Shown piece by piece: positions 32,732-41,191 of a stretch of DNA of 64,000 nucleotides (position 1 is the stretch's first letter; every line of letters begins with the position of its first letter). Below the pieces are notes generated by a model. That model saw only the letters and a program-made list of their open reading frames with translations. It was not told where the DNA came from and did not search any database. This stretch comes from Salinirussus salinus (GTDB taxonomy: Archaea; Halobacteriota; Halobacteria; Halobacteriales; Haloarculaceae). The DNA is taken from contig NZ_WOWO01000003.1 of NCBI RefSeq assembly GCF_009831455.1, positions 186,001 to 250,000 of the forward strand, written 5' to 3'. A program made the position numbers and the translations under genes.

Positions 32732-33199
32732 ATGCGCGTCAGCGTCATCGGCGGGTCGGCGGTCACGGACGCGGAGTACGAGCGCGCGCGGGCAGTCGGG
32801 CGCCTGCTCGGCGAACGGGGTCACGAGCTGGTCTGTGGCGGCCGGGGCGGGGTGATGGAGGCCGCCTGCCGCGGAGTCCAGGAGACGGGCGGCCACGCCA
32901 TCGCCATCCTCCCGGGCGGGCGGGGCGGGGCCAACGAGTACGTCGACACGGCCATCGCCACCCGGATCGGCAACGCCCGCAACCCGCTCGTGGTGATGAA
33001 CGGGGACGGCGTGGTCGCGGTCGACGGCGGCCCGGGGACGCTCTCGGAGGTCGGTCACGCGCTGGATTTCGGGCGGCCGGTCGCCGGACTCGGTACCCAC
33101 CGGGTCGAGGGCGGTGGTATCGACGCGGGGGCGGTCGAGCACGTCGACTCCCCCGAGGCGGCCGTCGACTACGTCGAGCGGGCGGTCCGCGGGGGGTGA
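32732..33199 (+). CDS. LOG-family (TIGR00725-type) nucleotide-binding protein
   Basis: 155-residue Rossmann protein. It begins with Val-Ser-Val-Ile-Gly-Gly-Ser and contains Cys-Gly-Gly-Arg-Gly-Gly-Val-Met-Glu-Ala (about 35-44) and Val-Asp-Gly-Gly-Pro-Gly-Thr-Leu-Ser-Glu (about 97-106), the Gly-Gly-x-Gly-Thr-x-x-Glu motif of the LOG/lysine-decarboxylase-like family. Relatives hydrolyse nucleotide monophosphates to bases or have unknown roles. The start ATG lies 27 nt after a GTTTTT run (about 32702-32707), so the message is likely leaderless. Confidence 0.87.
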   Translation: MRVSVIGGSAVTDAEYERARAVGRLLGERGHELVCGGRGGVMEAACRGVQETGGHAIAILPGGRGGANEYVDTAIATRIGNARNPLVVMNGDGVVAVDGGPGTLSEVGHALDFGRPVAGLGTHRVEGGGIDAGAVEHVDSPEAAVDYVERAVRGG

Positions 33200-33224
33200 A
33201 CGGGGAGAGGGGGTCGGAGACCGG

Positions 33225-34742
33225 TTACAGCCAGTCGGCGAAGGAGCCCTCGACGAGCGTGGTGCTCTGGCGGTCGATATACTCGGCCTGCATCCCCCAG
33301 ACGGCCTCGGCCAGCGGCGCGCCCGCAGCGACGCTGCCGCGGACGTGCTCGTGTTTCCAGCGGGCGGGGGTGGTCCGCCGGTCCAGCCGCTCGCGGAGTG
33401 GGCGGATGTACTGGCGGGCCTCCTCGGTTTCGAGCCCGCGGGTCTCGAGCCCGTCCCGGGCGTACTCGAGCAGTTCGCCACAGACCTCGTCGATGGCGGT
33501 CGTCTCGGCGCCGTCGGCGGTGACCCAGGTCATGTCGGCCTGCAGGCCGTCACGGCAGGCGGCGTAGAAGTTCTCGCGGGCGGTCTCCCAGTCCAGTCGC
33601 CGGACGGGGTGTTGTCGCCGGGTGAGACTCTCCATCAGCCCGGCGAAGACCGCCTCGAAGGCCACGCAGTCACGCAGCGTCGGCTGGGCGGGCAGCGGAC
33701 GGAACTCGATGCGGGCGTTGGCCGACGAGCGCGAGCCGCCGTCGAAGACCGGACGGACCCACCGCCAGTAGCTGCCGTGTTTGTGCCGGAGGTGGCGAAA
33801 CCGGTCGTCGAAGCGGTTGCCGTCGGGCACGTCCATCGGGACGATGCAGCTGTCGGTCGCGATGTCGTCGATGGCCTCCTCGACGGTCTCGAAATCGGGC
33901 GGAAAACACACCTTCGGTTCCGCGGCGTCGCCCTCGGGGGGGTTGAGCACCGACTCGAAGACGCCCACGCGGTTCTCCATGTGGGCGTCGGCGACGACCC
34001 GCTCGCCGGCGACGTCGTCGTACAGGTCCGGCGGGAAAAAGGGGCTGTTGACCCCCAGCGCGAGCAGCGGGCCCGCGACCCGCAGGGCGTACCGGAAGTA
34101 GCGGGGCAGGTCCGGGGCGTGGGGCACCTGGTAGTGGGGCTGGATCGAGGTGATCAGGCTCTCGGGCATCACCGTCTCGGCCTGCAGGGAGACGTGGGGG
34201 GCATCGAGTGCACACCGGGAGGGGTAGCCGGTGTTGGCCATCGCGTGGTAGCGGACGGCGTCGCTCATGTTCGTCCCGATCATCACGCCGTCCTGCTCGA
34301 CGGAGTCGGTCAGATACTCCGTGGCGGTCTCGCCGACCGGCGGGACTGTCCACATCCCGTCGGCGACCAGCCGGAGGTCGTCAGCGTTGGCCCGCTCCTG
34401 GGCCGGCGCGACGTGGGCCTGCAGCTCCTTCAGCTGGCCCAGCAGGCCGTACTCGGTCAGCGGCTGGGGGCTGGTCTGCATCTCCGCGTTGTGCAGGCCG
34501 AGTTCCTTCTCGAAGCCGATCAGCCCCAGCAGCTGGCGGGACATCCGGCGCAGGCCGTCGGTCCCCGCGTCGACACCGTACAGCTCGAGTTCCAGCCCCA
34601 CCAGCGCCTGGGTGTTGTCGAAGGTCCCCTCGCGTACCTCGCTTTTCAGCTCCTCGGCCTCCGCCAGGGCCGCCTCCCGGAACGTATCGCGGTCGACGGC
34701 CAGCGCCTCGCGTACCGCCGCGGCCAGCTCCGAGGCTGACAT
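33225..34742 (-). CDS. Glutamate-cysteine ligase (GCS2)-like protein
   Basis: 505-residue cytoplasmic protein. It has the segment Leu-Val-Gly-Leu-Glu-Leu-Glu-Leu-Tyr-Gly (about 47-56) and His-Asn-Ala-Glu-Met-Gln-Thr-Ser (about 82-89), and later an Asn-Ala-Arg-Ile-Glu-Phe-Arg-Pro segment, features of the glutamine-synthetase-like fold of GCS2 ligases. Haloarchaea make gamma-glutamylcysteine with a different, dedicated enzyme, so this one may ligate other substrates. The name should be taken as a fold-level prediction. The ATG at 34742 is the first start with the conserved N-terminus. Confidence 0.68.
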   Translation of the reverse strand: MSASELAAAVREALAVDRDTFREAALAEAEELKSEVREGTFDNTQALVGLELELYGVDAGTDGLRRMSRQLLGLIGFEKELGLHNAEMQTSPQPLTEYGLLGQLKELQAHVAPAQERANADDLRLVADGMWTVPPVGETATEYLTDSVEQDGVMIGTNMSDAVRYHAMANTGYPSRCALDAPHVSLQAETVMPESLITSIQPHYQVPHAPDLPRYFRYALRVAGPLLALGVNSPFFPPDLYDDVAGERVVADAHMENRVGVFESVLNPPEGDAAEPKVCFPPDFETVEEAIDDIATDSCIVPMDVPDGNRFDDRFRHLRHKHGSYWRWVRPVFDGGSRSSANARIEFRPLPAQPTLRDCVAFEAVFAGLMESLTRRQHPVRRLDWETARENFYAACRDGLQADMTWVTADGAETTAIDEVCGELLEYARDGLETRGLETEEARQYIRPLRERLDRRTTPARWKHEHVRGSVAAGAPLAEAVWGMQAEYIDRQSTTLVEGSFADWL

Positions 34743-34786
34743 GCTCGCCCCTTCCGTGCCCAGCGGTTTGAATGTCGCGGCACAGC

Positions 34787-35146
34787 TCAGACCGGGACGA
34801 CGACCACGGGCCACGCGGCCTCGGCCAGCAGCGCCCGCACGGTCGACCCCGGCGGCTCGCCGGCCCGCTCGGGGTCGCCCTGTCTGGTGCCCACGACCAC
34901 CCGGTCGGCGTCGTGCTCCTCGGCCACCTCCCTGATGACTGCCGCGGGCTCGCCTTCCCGCCGGGCGGTCTCGACGGCCGCCCCGGGCAGGCGGGTCCGG
35001 GCGACGTTGGCCGCGTCGCCGGCGTCCCGCTCGGCCGTCCCCTCCTCGATGGCCGTCACGACCACGACTTCCTCGACGGTGCCGGCGAGGTAGTCACAGG
35101 CCGCCGCCGTCGTGTGGACCGATGCCGTCCCGACGACTGTAGTCAT
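34787..35146 (-). CDS. Universal stress protein (UspA) family
   Basis: 119-residue alpha/beta protein with the UspA ATP-binding pattern near its end: Arg-Val-Val-Val-Gly-Thr-Arg-Gln-Gly (about 82-90), then Gly-Ser-Thr-Val-Arg-Ala-Leu-Leu (about 100-107) and the terminal strand Trp-Pro-Val-Val-Val-Val-Pro-Val. The first part is shorter than the usual 140-150 residues: the typical N-terminal strand lacks its Asp-Gly-Ser segment and starts Thr-Thr-Val-Val-Gly-Thr-Ala. It diverges from the GIY-YIG gene. Stress role is family knowledge, not shown here. Confidence 0.85.
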   Translation of the reverse strand: MTTVVGTASVHTTAAACDYLAGTVEEVVVVTAIEEGTAERDAGDAANVARTRLPGAAVETARREGEPAAVIREVAEEHDADRVVVGTRQGDPERAGEPPGSTVRALLAEAAWPVVVVPV

Positions 35147-35201
35147 GGTGTCGCTTGGAACCCTGCGACCCTCGCTCTTTCGCCCCGCCATCCGAACGTC
35201 T

Positions 35202-35687
35202 ATGCCGGCTCCGGCCCTGACGGCGGCCGTGAGCGACGACACCGCAGGGGGTACCTACACCCTGCTCGTCGAACTCGGGGAGCCGGCGACCGTCGAGGTC
35301 GGCGCGCTCGGCGCCGTCGACTTCGCCGCTGGATGGTACGCCTACGTCGGGAGCGCGCTGGGCCCGGGGGGATTCTCGCGGGTCCGGCGCCACCGCGAAC
35401 TCGCTGCCGGGGAGCACGGGGCCCGCCACTGGCATATCGACTACCTGCTCGGCCACCCCGCCGCCTCGCTTGACGGGGTCGTCGCCTCGGCGGGCACCGA
35501 CGTCGAGTGTGCCGTCGCTGGAGTGCTCTCCGGCGAGCGGGTCCCCGACTTCGGCTGTTCGGACTGTGGCTGTGACTCCCATCTCCTCTTCCGGGCCGAA
35601 CGCGAGCGGCTGCTCGCCGACGTCGAGCGCGCCTACAGACGCGCCCGGGCGGACGGGCGCGACGCGAAGGCGGCGAACGGGAACTGA
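35202..35687 (+). CDS. GIY-YIG (DUF123) nuclease-like protein
   Basis: 161-residue protein of the DUF123 branch of the GIY-YIG fold. The paired strands are Gly-Thr-Tyr-Thr-Leu-Leu-Val (about 17-23) and Gly-Trp-Tyr-Ala-Tyr-Val-Gly-Ser-Ala (about 44-52), the positions of the GIY and YIG motifs; Arg-His-Trp-His-Ile-Asp-Tyr-Leu-Leu follows. A Cys-Ser-Asp-Cys-Gly-Cys cluster (about 130-135) may bind metal. The ATG at 35202 is used; a GTG at 35229 would give a shorter version starting closer to the domain. Function unproven. Confidence 0.83.
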   Translation: MPAPALTAAVSDDTAGGTYTLLVELGEPATVEVGALGAVDFAAGWYAYVGSALGPGGFSRVRRHRELAAGEHGARHWHIDYLLGHPAASLDGVVASAGTDVECAVAGVLSGERVPDFGCSDCGCDSHLLFRAERERLLADVERAYRRARADGRDAKAANGN

Positions 35688-35730
35688 TACCAACCGACAG
35701 CGTTGTACGACCGCCGGCCCAACCGCGGGT

Positions 35731-36843
35731 ATGCTCGGATTCGTCCGCAGACATCCGCTCGCGACCGGCGGACTGGTCGTCGGTGCGGCGGTCGCCGCGG
35801 CGGCCGCCTCGGCCGACTCGTCGCTCGACCCCGTTGCCTGGGACCCACCGAAACCGCCCACGATGACCGGCGCGCTCGCCCCCAACGACAGCCTGACCGG
35901 CGCCGGGACCGTCGTCGAGGTCGAGGGTCCCGAGGACGCCGCCTTCGACGACGAGGGGCGACTCTACACCGGCGGGGCCGACGGCACCGTCTACCGGACG
36001 GTCGAGCCGGTCGGGCCCGACGACACCGGCCTCGCCGTCGAACCGTTCGCGGAGCCCGGCGGGCGGCCGCTCGGGCTGGCTTTCGACGGCGACGACCTGC
36101 TCGTCTGTGCGGAGTCGGCGGGGCTCGTGTCGGTCTCCCCCGACGGGAGCGTCGAGACGCTCGCCGAGCGGGCCGGGGGGCGACCCATCGCATACGCCGA
36201 CGACCTCCACGTGACCGACGACGCGGTCTACTTCACCGACGCGACCGTCCACGAGCTGTTCCAGCACGAACTCTTCGAGCTGCGCGACACCGGCCGGCTG
36301 CTGGCCTACCGCGACGGCGAGGTGACAGTCGAGCTGGAGGGGCTGGGCTTCGCCAACGGCGTCGCCCCGGGACCCGACGGGGAGTCGCTGCTGGTCACCG
36401 AGACTTCCCGGTATCGGGTGACCCGCTACTACCACCGCGGGGACCGCGCCGGCGACGTCGAGCCCTTCGCGACGAACCTCCCGGGCTACCCCGACAACGT
36501 CGACCGGGTCGCCGACGGCGAGGGGTACTGGGTCGCGGTCCCCGCACCGCGGGACGCGACGCTCGACGAACTCCACCGCCACCCCCGGCTGGTCCGCCAG
36601 CTCGGCAAGCTCCCCGAGCGCGTCCTCGCGGAGGTGAACGGCGAGGACTACGGCCTGCTCCTCCGGCTGAACGAGGAGGGGGCAATCGTCGACAGCCACC
36701 ACGACCCCACCGGGGCGGTCTTCGGCGTCACGTCCGCGACCCCACACGAGGGGAGCCTTTACCTCGGGAGCCTCTGGAACGACCGGCTCGTCCGCGCCCG
36801 GCCGGGGTGGCAGTATCCGCCCACGGCCCCCGAAAACGACTAG
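35731..36843 (+). CDS. Strictosidine synthase/SMP-30-like beta-propeller protein, membrane anchored
   Basis: 370-residue protein. An N-terminal hydrophobic segment (about 10-30) acts as anchor or signal, followed by a six-bladed propeller of the strictosidine-synthase/gluconolactonase group. Recognisable blocks include Gly-Pro-Glu-Asp-Ala-Ala-Phe-Asp (about 66-73), Leu-Gly-Phe-Ala-Asn-Gly-Val-Ala (about 205-212) and Glu-Thr-Ser-Arg-Tyr-Arg-Val-Thr-Arg (about 224-232), typical of APMAP-like lactonases. It probably acts outside or at the membrane as a calcium-dependent hydrolase; the substrate is unknown. A CoA-ligase gene follows after 24 bp on the same strand. Confidence 0.85.
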   Translation: MLGFVRRHPLATGGLVVGAAVAAAAASADSSLDPVAWDPPKPPTMTGALAPNDSLTGAGTVVEVEGPEDAAFDDEGRLYTGGADGTVYRTVEPVGPDDTGLAVEPFAEPGGRPLGLAFDGDDLLVCAESAGLVSVSPDGSVETLAERAGGRPIAYADDLHVTDDAVYFTDATVHELFQHELFELRDTGRLLAYRDGEVTVELEGLGFANGVAPGPDGESLLVTETSRYRVTRYYHRGDRAGDVEPFATNLPGYPDNVDRVADGEGYWVAVPAPRDATLDELHRHPRLVRQLGKLPERVLAEVNGEDYGLLLRLNEEGAIVDSHHDPTGAVFGVTSATPHEGSLYLGSLWNDRLVRARPGWQYPPTAPEND

Positions 36844-36867
36844 TAGCTGGCCGCGGTCGGTCGGCCC

Positions 36868-38430
36868 ATGCCATCGGAGCGTGCGCTCACCGCACAGGGG
36901 CTGGTCCGGCGGGCCTGCGAAACGCACGCCGGCCGGCCGCTGGCGACCGTCGACGGCGAGACCTGGACCTACGGCGAGGCCTGGGAGCGCGGGGGACGGC
37001 TGGCCGCCGCCTTCGCACAGCGGGGGCTGGCGGCCGGCGACCGCGTCGGGCTGATGATGTCGAACCAGCTTGACTACTTCACTGGGCTGTTCGCCTGCCT
37101 GCGCGGCGGGTACGCCGCCGTCCCGATGAACGACATGCTCACCGCGGAGGAGTTCGAGTACATGCTCGCGAACTCCGGGGCGCGGGGCGCGCTCGTCGGC
37201 GGCGGCTTCACCGACACGCTCGCCGACATTACGCCCGCCACTGACCTCGAGGTACAGGTCGCGGTCAAGGACCCCGCGGGCGAGCAGGTCCCCCTGGAGG
37301 AAGCCCTCGACGCAGCCGACGGCGTCCACGACCACCCGGCCGACCCCGACGACCTGCTCATGCTGCCCTATACCGGCGGGACGACCGGCCGGCCCAAGGG
37401 CGTGCGCCACACCCAGGAGGGGGTCGCGATGGCGATGCTCGCCCACGTCACCGAGCTCGAGATACGGGACGGCGAGGAGATGCTGTTCACCACGCCGCTC
37501 CCCCACTCGGCGGGCTACGTCGCGATGTCCGCGCTCGTCCAGGGTGCCCACTTCACCGTCACCGCCGGCTTCGACCCCGGCGAGTTCCTCGCGCTGGTCG
37601 ACAGCGAACCGGTCTCCTGGACCTTCCTCGTTCCCACGCAGATCTACCGCGTCCTCGACCACGACGACCTCGCGGAGACGGACGTCTCGGGTCTCGAAAC
37701 CGTGGTCTACGGCGCCGCGCCGATCACCCCCGAACGGCTGGAGGAGGGGCTTGAGGCCTTCGGGAGCGCGTTCATCCAGCTGTACGGCCAGACGGAGATG
37801 CCCGACATCGGCACCATCCTCCCGAAGGGCGACCACGTCGCGGGCGCCGACCAGGTCGGCTCCTGCGGCAAGGCCGCGGCGATGGTCGACCTCCGTATCG
37901 CGAACCCCGAGAACCCGGAGGACACCGACCCGCTCCCGGCCGGCGAGGAGGGGGAACTCCTGATGCGCTCGCCGTACGTGATGGAGCGGTACCACGAGCG
38001 CCCGGAGGCGACCGCGGAGACGCTGGTCGACGGCTGGCTCCGGACCGGCGACATCGCCCGGATGGACGAGGCGGGCTACGTCTACCTGCTCGACCGGGCC
38101 AGCGACATGGTCATCTCCGGGGGGATGAACGTCTACACCACGGAGGTCGAGGACGCCATCGACCGCCACCCCGGGGTCGCCCAGGTGGCCGTCATCGGGA
38201 TTCCGGACGACGACTGGGGCGAGGCCGTCCACGCGGTCGTGGTCCCGGCCGGCGACGCCGACCTCACCGCCGACGGCGTCCGGGAGACCGCCGACGAACA
38301 CCTCGCCGACTACAAGCTCCCCAAGTCTATCGAGTTCGTCGAGGCGATCCCGACCACCCCCTACGGGAAGATGGACAAGAAGGCCCTGCGCGAGCCCTAC
38401 TGGGAGGACGAGGACCGCGAGGTCAGCTGA
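36868..38430 (+). CDS. AMP-dependent acyl-CoA synthetase/ligase
   Basis: 520-residue adenylate-forming enzyme that activates a carboxylic acid to its CoA thioester. The phosphate-binding loop is Tyr-Thr-Gly-Gly-Thr-Thr-Gly-Arg-Pro-Lys-Gly (about 168-178), the A5 motif Tyr-Gly-Gln-Thr-Glu-Met is near 307-312, the hinge Thr-Gly-Asp-Ile-Ala near 393, and the terminal catalytic Lys is in Pro-Tyr-Gly-Lys-Met-Asp-Lys-Lys near 501-508. Medium- or long-chain fatty acids or aromatic acids are possible; no neighbour settles it. Confidence 0.92.
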   Translation: MPSERALTAQGLVRRACETHAGRPLATVDGETWTYGEAWERGGRLAAAFAQRGLAAGDRVGLMMSNQLDYFTGLFACLRGGYAAVPMNDMLTAEEFEYMLANSGARGALVGGGFTDTLADITPATDLEVQVAVKDPAGEQVPLEEALDAADGVHDHPADPDDLLMLPYTGGTTGRPKGVRHTQEGVAMAMLAHVTELEIRDGEEMLFTTPLPHSAGYVAMSALVQGAHFTVTAGFDPGEFLALVDSEPVSWTFLVPTQIYRVLDHDDLAETDVSGLETVVYGAAPITPERLEEGLEAFGSAFIQLYGQTEMPDIGTILPKGDHVAGADQVGSCGKAAAMVDLRIANPENPEDTDPLPAGEEGELLMRSPYVMERYHERPEATAETLVDGWLRTGDIARMDEAGYVYLLDRASDMVISGGMNVYTTEVEDAIDRHPGVAQVAVIGIPDDDWGEAVHAVVVPAGDADLTADGVRETADEHLADYKLPKSIEFVEAIPTTPYGKMDKKALREPYWEDEDREVS

Positions 38431-38493
38431 GCGGGCGGTCTCGGACTGCCGCGGGGAGGGAGCGGATCGGCTGTGAGGAGCGTGGCTGCCGCG

Positions 38494-38535
38494 GGCGAGG
38501 CGGAACGGGTTGGGGCTTTCTCGCTGTCCGTGAAG
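38494..38535 (+). repeat. Partial intergenic repeat, right end of module 2
   Basis: The gap after the ligase gene ends with GGGTTGGGGCTTTCTCGCTG (from about 38507) followed by TCCGTG, matching the right end of module 2 in the other copies (GGGGCTTTC, then TCTGTCC or CGCTGTTC). The left arm (GAAAGGGGC) is not found, so this is a fragment. Confidence 0.5.
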
Positions 38536-38574
38536 CTGACAACATCTAGACACCACCGAGCCGCCGGGCCCGAG

Positions 38575-39351
38575 TTACAGTACGTGTGCCCCCTCGGGCT
38601 CGATCCGCGTGCGCTCGGGGAGGACATCGCCGCCGTCCCCGACGCCGACGACGGTCTCGCCGACCATCGCCATCGTCGCCGCGCCGCCGCCGGCCTGCAC
38701 GCCCTCCACGCGCTCGCGGACCGCGTCGGTCACCAGCCCGGTCGCCTCCGCAAAGTCCCAGGAGAGGTCGAACAGCGCGGGCAACTCCATCTCGGGGTCG
38801 AAGGCCGCGAGGGCGTCGTGGCCGGCGGTCCGGACCCGGTCGACAGCCGCGGGGTCGCCGAGCACGTCGCCGGTGGCGATCCCGCCCCAGGAGGCGTACC
38901 GGAGTTCGTCGTCGCGGGCGACCCGCTGGCGCCCCTCGCCGGTGTCGTATGCGAAGCCACCCATCTCCTGGACGTAGACGTCGCTCAGCCCCGTGCCGGC
39001 CTCGACCTCCGCCCGCGCGGCCACCTCGACCAGTTCCTCGCGCGAGCGGCCGAGCCCGAACTCCGCGTTCGCCGCCAGGACCGTCGACAGCGTCGCCGCG
39101 CCGCTGGCGCCGAAGCCCTGGCCGACGGGCATCTCGCTCTCCAGGTCGACCCGGGCTGCGACGCCGAGCTCGTCCAGCGCGATCTCCACGGGCTCGAAGG
39201 TGGTGGGCGTGCCGTCGAGGGTGACTGCGGTCGTGTCTGCCGACTCGACCGCGGCGACGATGCCGTCGCTGATGGCGAAACTCACGCCCAGCGAGGTGTC
39301 CTCGACCGGCGCGAACACGACAGTCACGCTCCCCGGCGCGCGTGCTCTCAT
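38575..39351 (-). CDS. Pantoate kinase (GHMP family)
   Basis: 258-residue GHMP kinase. Its glycine-rich ATP loop Pro-Val-Gly-Gln-Gly-Phe-Gly-Ala-Ser-Gly-Ala-Ala (about 75-86) and N-terminal Ala-Pro-Gly-Ser-Val-Thr-Val-Val-Phe (about 5-13) fit archaeal pantoate kinase, which with phosphopantothenate synthetase replaces the bacterial route to coenzyme A. A second block, Gly-Gly-Gly-Ala-Ala-Thr-Met-Ala-Met (about 226-234), lies near the end. The ATG at 39351 precedes the core directly. Mevalonate kinase is the nearest look-alike; the sequence pattern favours pantoate kinase. Confidence 0.87.
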   Translation of the reverse strand: MRARAPGSVTVVFAPVEDTSLGVSFAISDGIVAAVESADTTAVTLDGTPTTFEPVEIALDELGVAARVDLESEMPVGQGFGASGAATLSTVLAANAEFGLGRSREELVEVAARAEVEAGTGLSDVYVQEMGGFAYDTGEGRQRVARDDELRYASWGGIATGDVLGDPAAVDRVRTAGHDALAAFDPEMELPALFDLSWDFAEATGLVTDAVRERVEGVQAGGGAATMAMVGETVVGVGDGGDVLPERTRIEPEGAHVL

Positions 39352-39398
39352 GCGCCGAGAGCACGCGGGTGACTGGCAATAGCGTTCCGATCCCTCGT

Positions 39399-39866
39399 TC
39401 ACCGCGCCGACGCCACGAGCACCGACACCGCCAGCCCCAGCAATCCGACATCGCGGACCATCGCGGTCGCGAAGACCGTCCCCGAAAGGGCCGCGAGCCC
39501 GAGATAGACGAGCGTCCCCGCCAGCGAGACCGCGACGACCGTCGCCGCCAGCGCGGCCCACCGGTCGGCCAGCAACAGCCCGCCCACGAGCACCTCCGGG
39601 GGCCCGTTGAGCCACATGAAGGTTCGTGGGGAGACCACGACCAGTGGCTCGGCCCAGCCGACGATATAGCCTGCCCAGGCGCCCGGCGCGACCAGTTTGT
39701 GCAGACCCGCCAGCAGGATCGTTGCCCCGAGGGCGACCCTGGCGACGGTCGCCGGGTCGGGGCCGCGGGCGACCCACGCGCGGTAGCGGGCGTGGGCGGC
39801 CCGCAGGCGCTCGCGGAGGTCGGCGCTTCCCGCCGCGCTGTGGGACTCTCCGCCCTCGCCGGCCAT
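39399..39866 (-). CDS. DoxX-like membrane protein
   Basis: 155-residue protein. After a charged N-terminal part (1-38) come four hydrophobic helices (about 42-60, 70-85, 95-120, 130-152) with Ala-Gly-Leu-His-Lys-Leu and Pro-Pro-Glu-Val-Leu-Val-Gly-Gly in the first half, as in the DoxX/DoxD family. Its ATG at 39866 shares its last base with the stop codon of the MaoC gene, so the two are co-translated. Function is unknown; DoxX proteins are linked to quinone or thiosulfate oxidation and redox stress in other organisms. Confidence 0.75.
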   Translation of the reverse strand: MAGEGGESHSAAGSADLRERLRAAHARYRAWVARGPDPATVARVALGATILLAGLHKLVAPGAWAGYIVGWAEPLVVVSPRTFMWLNGPPEVLVGGLLLADRWAALAATVVAVSLAGTLVYLGLAALSGTVFATAMVRDVGLLGLAVSVLVASAR

Positions 39867-40321
39867 CACTCGGCGTGCTCGCGTTTCAGCGAGAGAGCGG
39901 TCCGGTCGAACTCGCAGACGATTGTGCCGTCCTGCTTGCGGGCCGTGACGTGCATCGTCACGACCCCGCGCTCGCCGTCGCTGGTTTCCCGTTTGTCCGT
40001 CACGGTCGTCTCCGCGCTGATGGTGTCGCCGTGGAAGACGGGGTTGGGGTGCTCGACCTCGTCGTAGGAGAGGTTCGCGACGATGGTCCCGTCGGTGGTC
40101 TCGGGGATTGTCATCCCCGTCGCCAGCGCCATCGTGTACAGCCCGTTGACCACGCGCTCGCCGAACTCGGTGTCGGCGGCGTGCTCGGCGTCGAGATGGA
40201 GCGGCTGCTGGTTCATCGTCATGTCACAAAACCGCTGGTTGTCGCTCTCGCTGACTGTGCGGGTGCGGGGGTGCTCGATGGTCTCGCCGACCTCGAACTC
40301 CCCGTAGTAGCGTCCCGTCAT
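39866..40321 (-). CDS. MaoC-like hydratase (hotdog)
   Basis: 151-residue single hotdog domain. It has the hydratase pattern Ser-Asn-Asp-type start Val-Ser-Glu-Ser-Asp-Asn-Gln-Arg-Phe (about 23-31) then Gln-Gln-Pro-Leu-His-Leu-Asp (about 38-44), in the place of the usual Asp-x-Asn-Pro-x-His motif; the catalytic Asp/His pair appears to be Asp27-like and His42. It resembles mesaconyl-CoA or methylthioacryloyl hydratases of the MaoC group, but half the size of the haloarchaeal mesaconyl-CoA hydratase. Start is ATG at 40321. Confidence 0.85.
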   Translation of the reverse strand: MTGRYYGEFEVGETIEHPRTRTVSESDNQRFCDMTMNQQPLHLDAEHAADTEFGERVVNGLYTMALATGMTIPETTDGTIVANLSYDEVEHPNPVFHGDTISAETTVTDKRETSDGERGVVTMHVTARKQDGTIVCEFDRTALSLKREHAE

Positions 40322-40409
40322 GCGCGCCGGTTGGTGGAGTCCGGTGAAAAGGCTCGGGGTCGGTTTCGAGGGATGTTTATTTTGATGCTTCCGCTGCCAG
40401 GACTGCGGA

Positions 40410-40690
40410 GAACAGCGAGAAAGCCCCCGCTCGCTCGGCTGTTGCGACTCGCTGCGGTCTCTGCTCACGGGCAGCGGGGCGGTTTCACCGCCCCGACGTC
40501 GCGGCGCGGAGCGCCGCGCACGGCCCGTTCGCATGGTTCGAGGGACCTGCGGTCCCCCGCTACTCGCCTCCCGGTGGTCGGCTGCGGTCCTTACGTCGTC
40601 TCACACGCCGAGCGCGAGGTCGGCAGAGCCGACCTTGTCACACCGTGGCGACGAAGCCGCCACGCGAGCGGCCCCTTTCAGTCCCACCCG
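40410..40690 (-). repeat. Intergenic modular repeat, copy C, module 2 on minus strand
   Basis: On the minus strand it begins GGGTGGGACTGAAAGGGGC (40689-40671) and ends GGGGCTTTCTCGCTGTTC (40427-40410). The arms next to the conserved ends are CCGCTCGC and GCGAGCGG (40427-40434 with 40664-40671), unlike those of copies A and B but again complementary. The 230-nt interior has at least four small perfect hairpins. Confidence 0.7.
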
Positions 40691-40792
40691 ACCTGAACAG
40701 TCACACCGGGCGCACGCTGTCGCGGCGTCGGCCGCGACAACACCGTGTGAGGGGTGAGGAGCGCAGTGAGCCCCCGAGTCGAACAGGTCGGG
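40687..40792 (+). repeat. Intergenic modular repeat, copy C, module 1 enclosed by its own arms
   Basis: The outer arms CCCGACCTG (40687-40695) and CAGGTCGGG (40784-40792) are a perfect 9-bp pair. Inside is the module 1 hairpin, TGTCGCGGC (40718-40726) with GCCGCGACA (40731-40739), then CACCGTGTGAGGGGTGAG, the same order as at 20362-20390. The last arm is followed by GGCCTTCTTGTTGGAC, like the tail of module 2. Its left edge abuts the module 2 copy on the other strand. Confidence 0.7.
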
Positions 40793-40903
40793 GCCTTCTT
40801 GTTGGACTGGAGCCTGATTCTGCTAAAACAACCACTGTTAACAACCCCTGTTGCTCCGACGAGACGAACGCTTATGACGTGACACCGTGTAAATGCACAC
40901 GAG

Positions 40904-41188
40904 ATGAGCAGCACCGTCGAGATAGTTCGCACGCCCGATGTCCTCCACGGGAAGCCCCGGGTGGAGGGGACTCGAATCGGTGTTTTCACGCTCGGCGCGG
41001 CTGCCGAGGGCGGTGCGACGGTGGACGCCCTCCTCGACGACTATCCCGCCCTTGACCGCGCAGAGGTCGAGGCAGCCCTCGACTACTACGACGCCCACCC
41101 GGAACTGATGGATTACATCCGGATGCAGAAGGAGACACGCAAGCAGGAGTTCGCCGAGCAGAGCCGTGCGCCCACCGCAGAGTCTTGA
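40904..41188 (+). CDS. DUF433-type antitoxin
   Basis: 94-residue protein of the DUF433 family: Arg-Thr-Pro-Asp-Val-Leu-His-Gly-Lys-Pro-Arg-Val-Glu-Gly-Thr-Arg-Ile (about 9-25), then a helix-turn-helix-like region with Leu-Leu-Asp-Asp-Tyr-Pro-Ala-Leu-Asp (about 44-52). The family pairs with a PIN-like toxin in type II toxin-antitoxin modules. It precedes the DUF5615-like gene by 3 bp. It lies 111 bp after the composite repeat, at the edge of an accessory region. Confidence 0.87.
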   Translation: MSSTVEIVRTPDVLHGKPRVEGTRIGVFTLGAAAEGGATVDALLDDYPALDRAEVEAALDYYDAHPELMDYIRMQKETRKQEFAEQSRAPTAES

Positions 41189-41191
41189 CCG

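Larger units (their letters stand above)
40322..40903. other. Gene-free gap with composite palindromic repeats
   Basis: 582 bp without a credible gene. It contains a copy of module 2 on the minus strand (40419-40679) and a copy of module 1 on the plus strand (40687-40792) back to back, plus many short perfect palindromes in the interior, such as GGGGCGG/CCGCCCC (about 40475-40493), GCGGCGC/GCGCCGC and AGGTCGGC/GCCGACCT. GAGGGATGTTTATTTTGATG (40366-40387) marks the AT-rich left edge. Confidence 0.6.
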
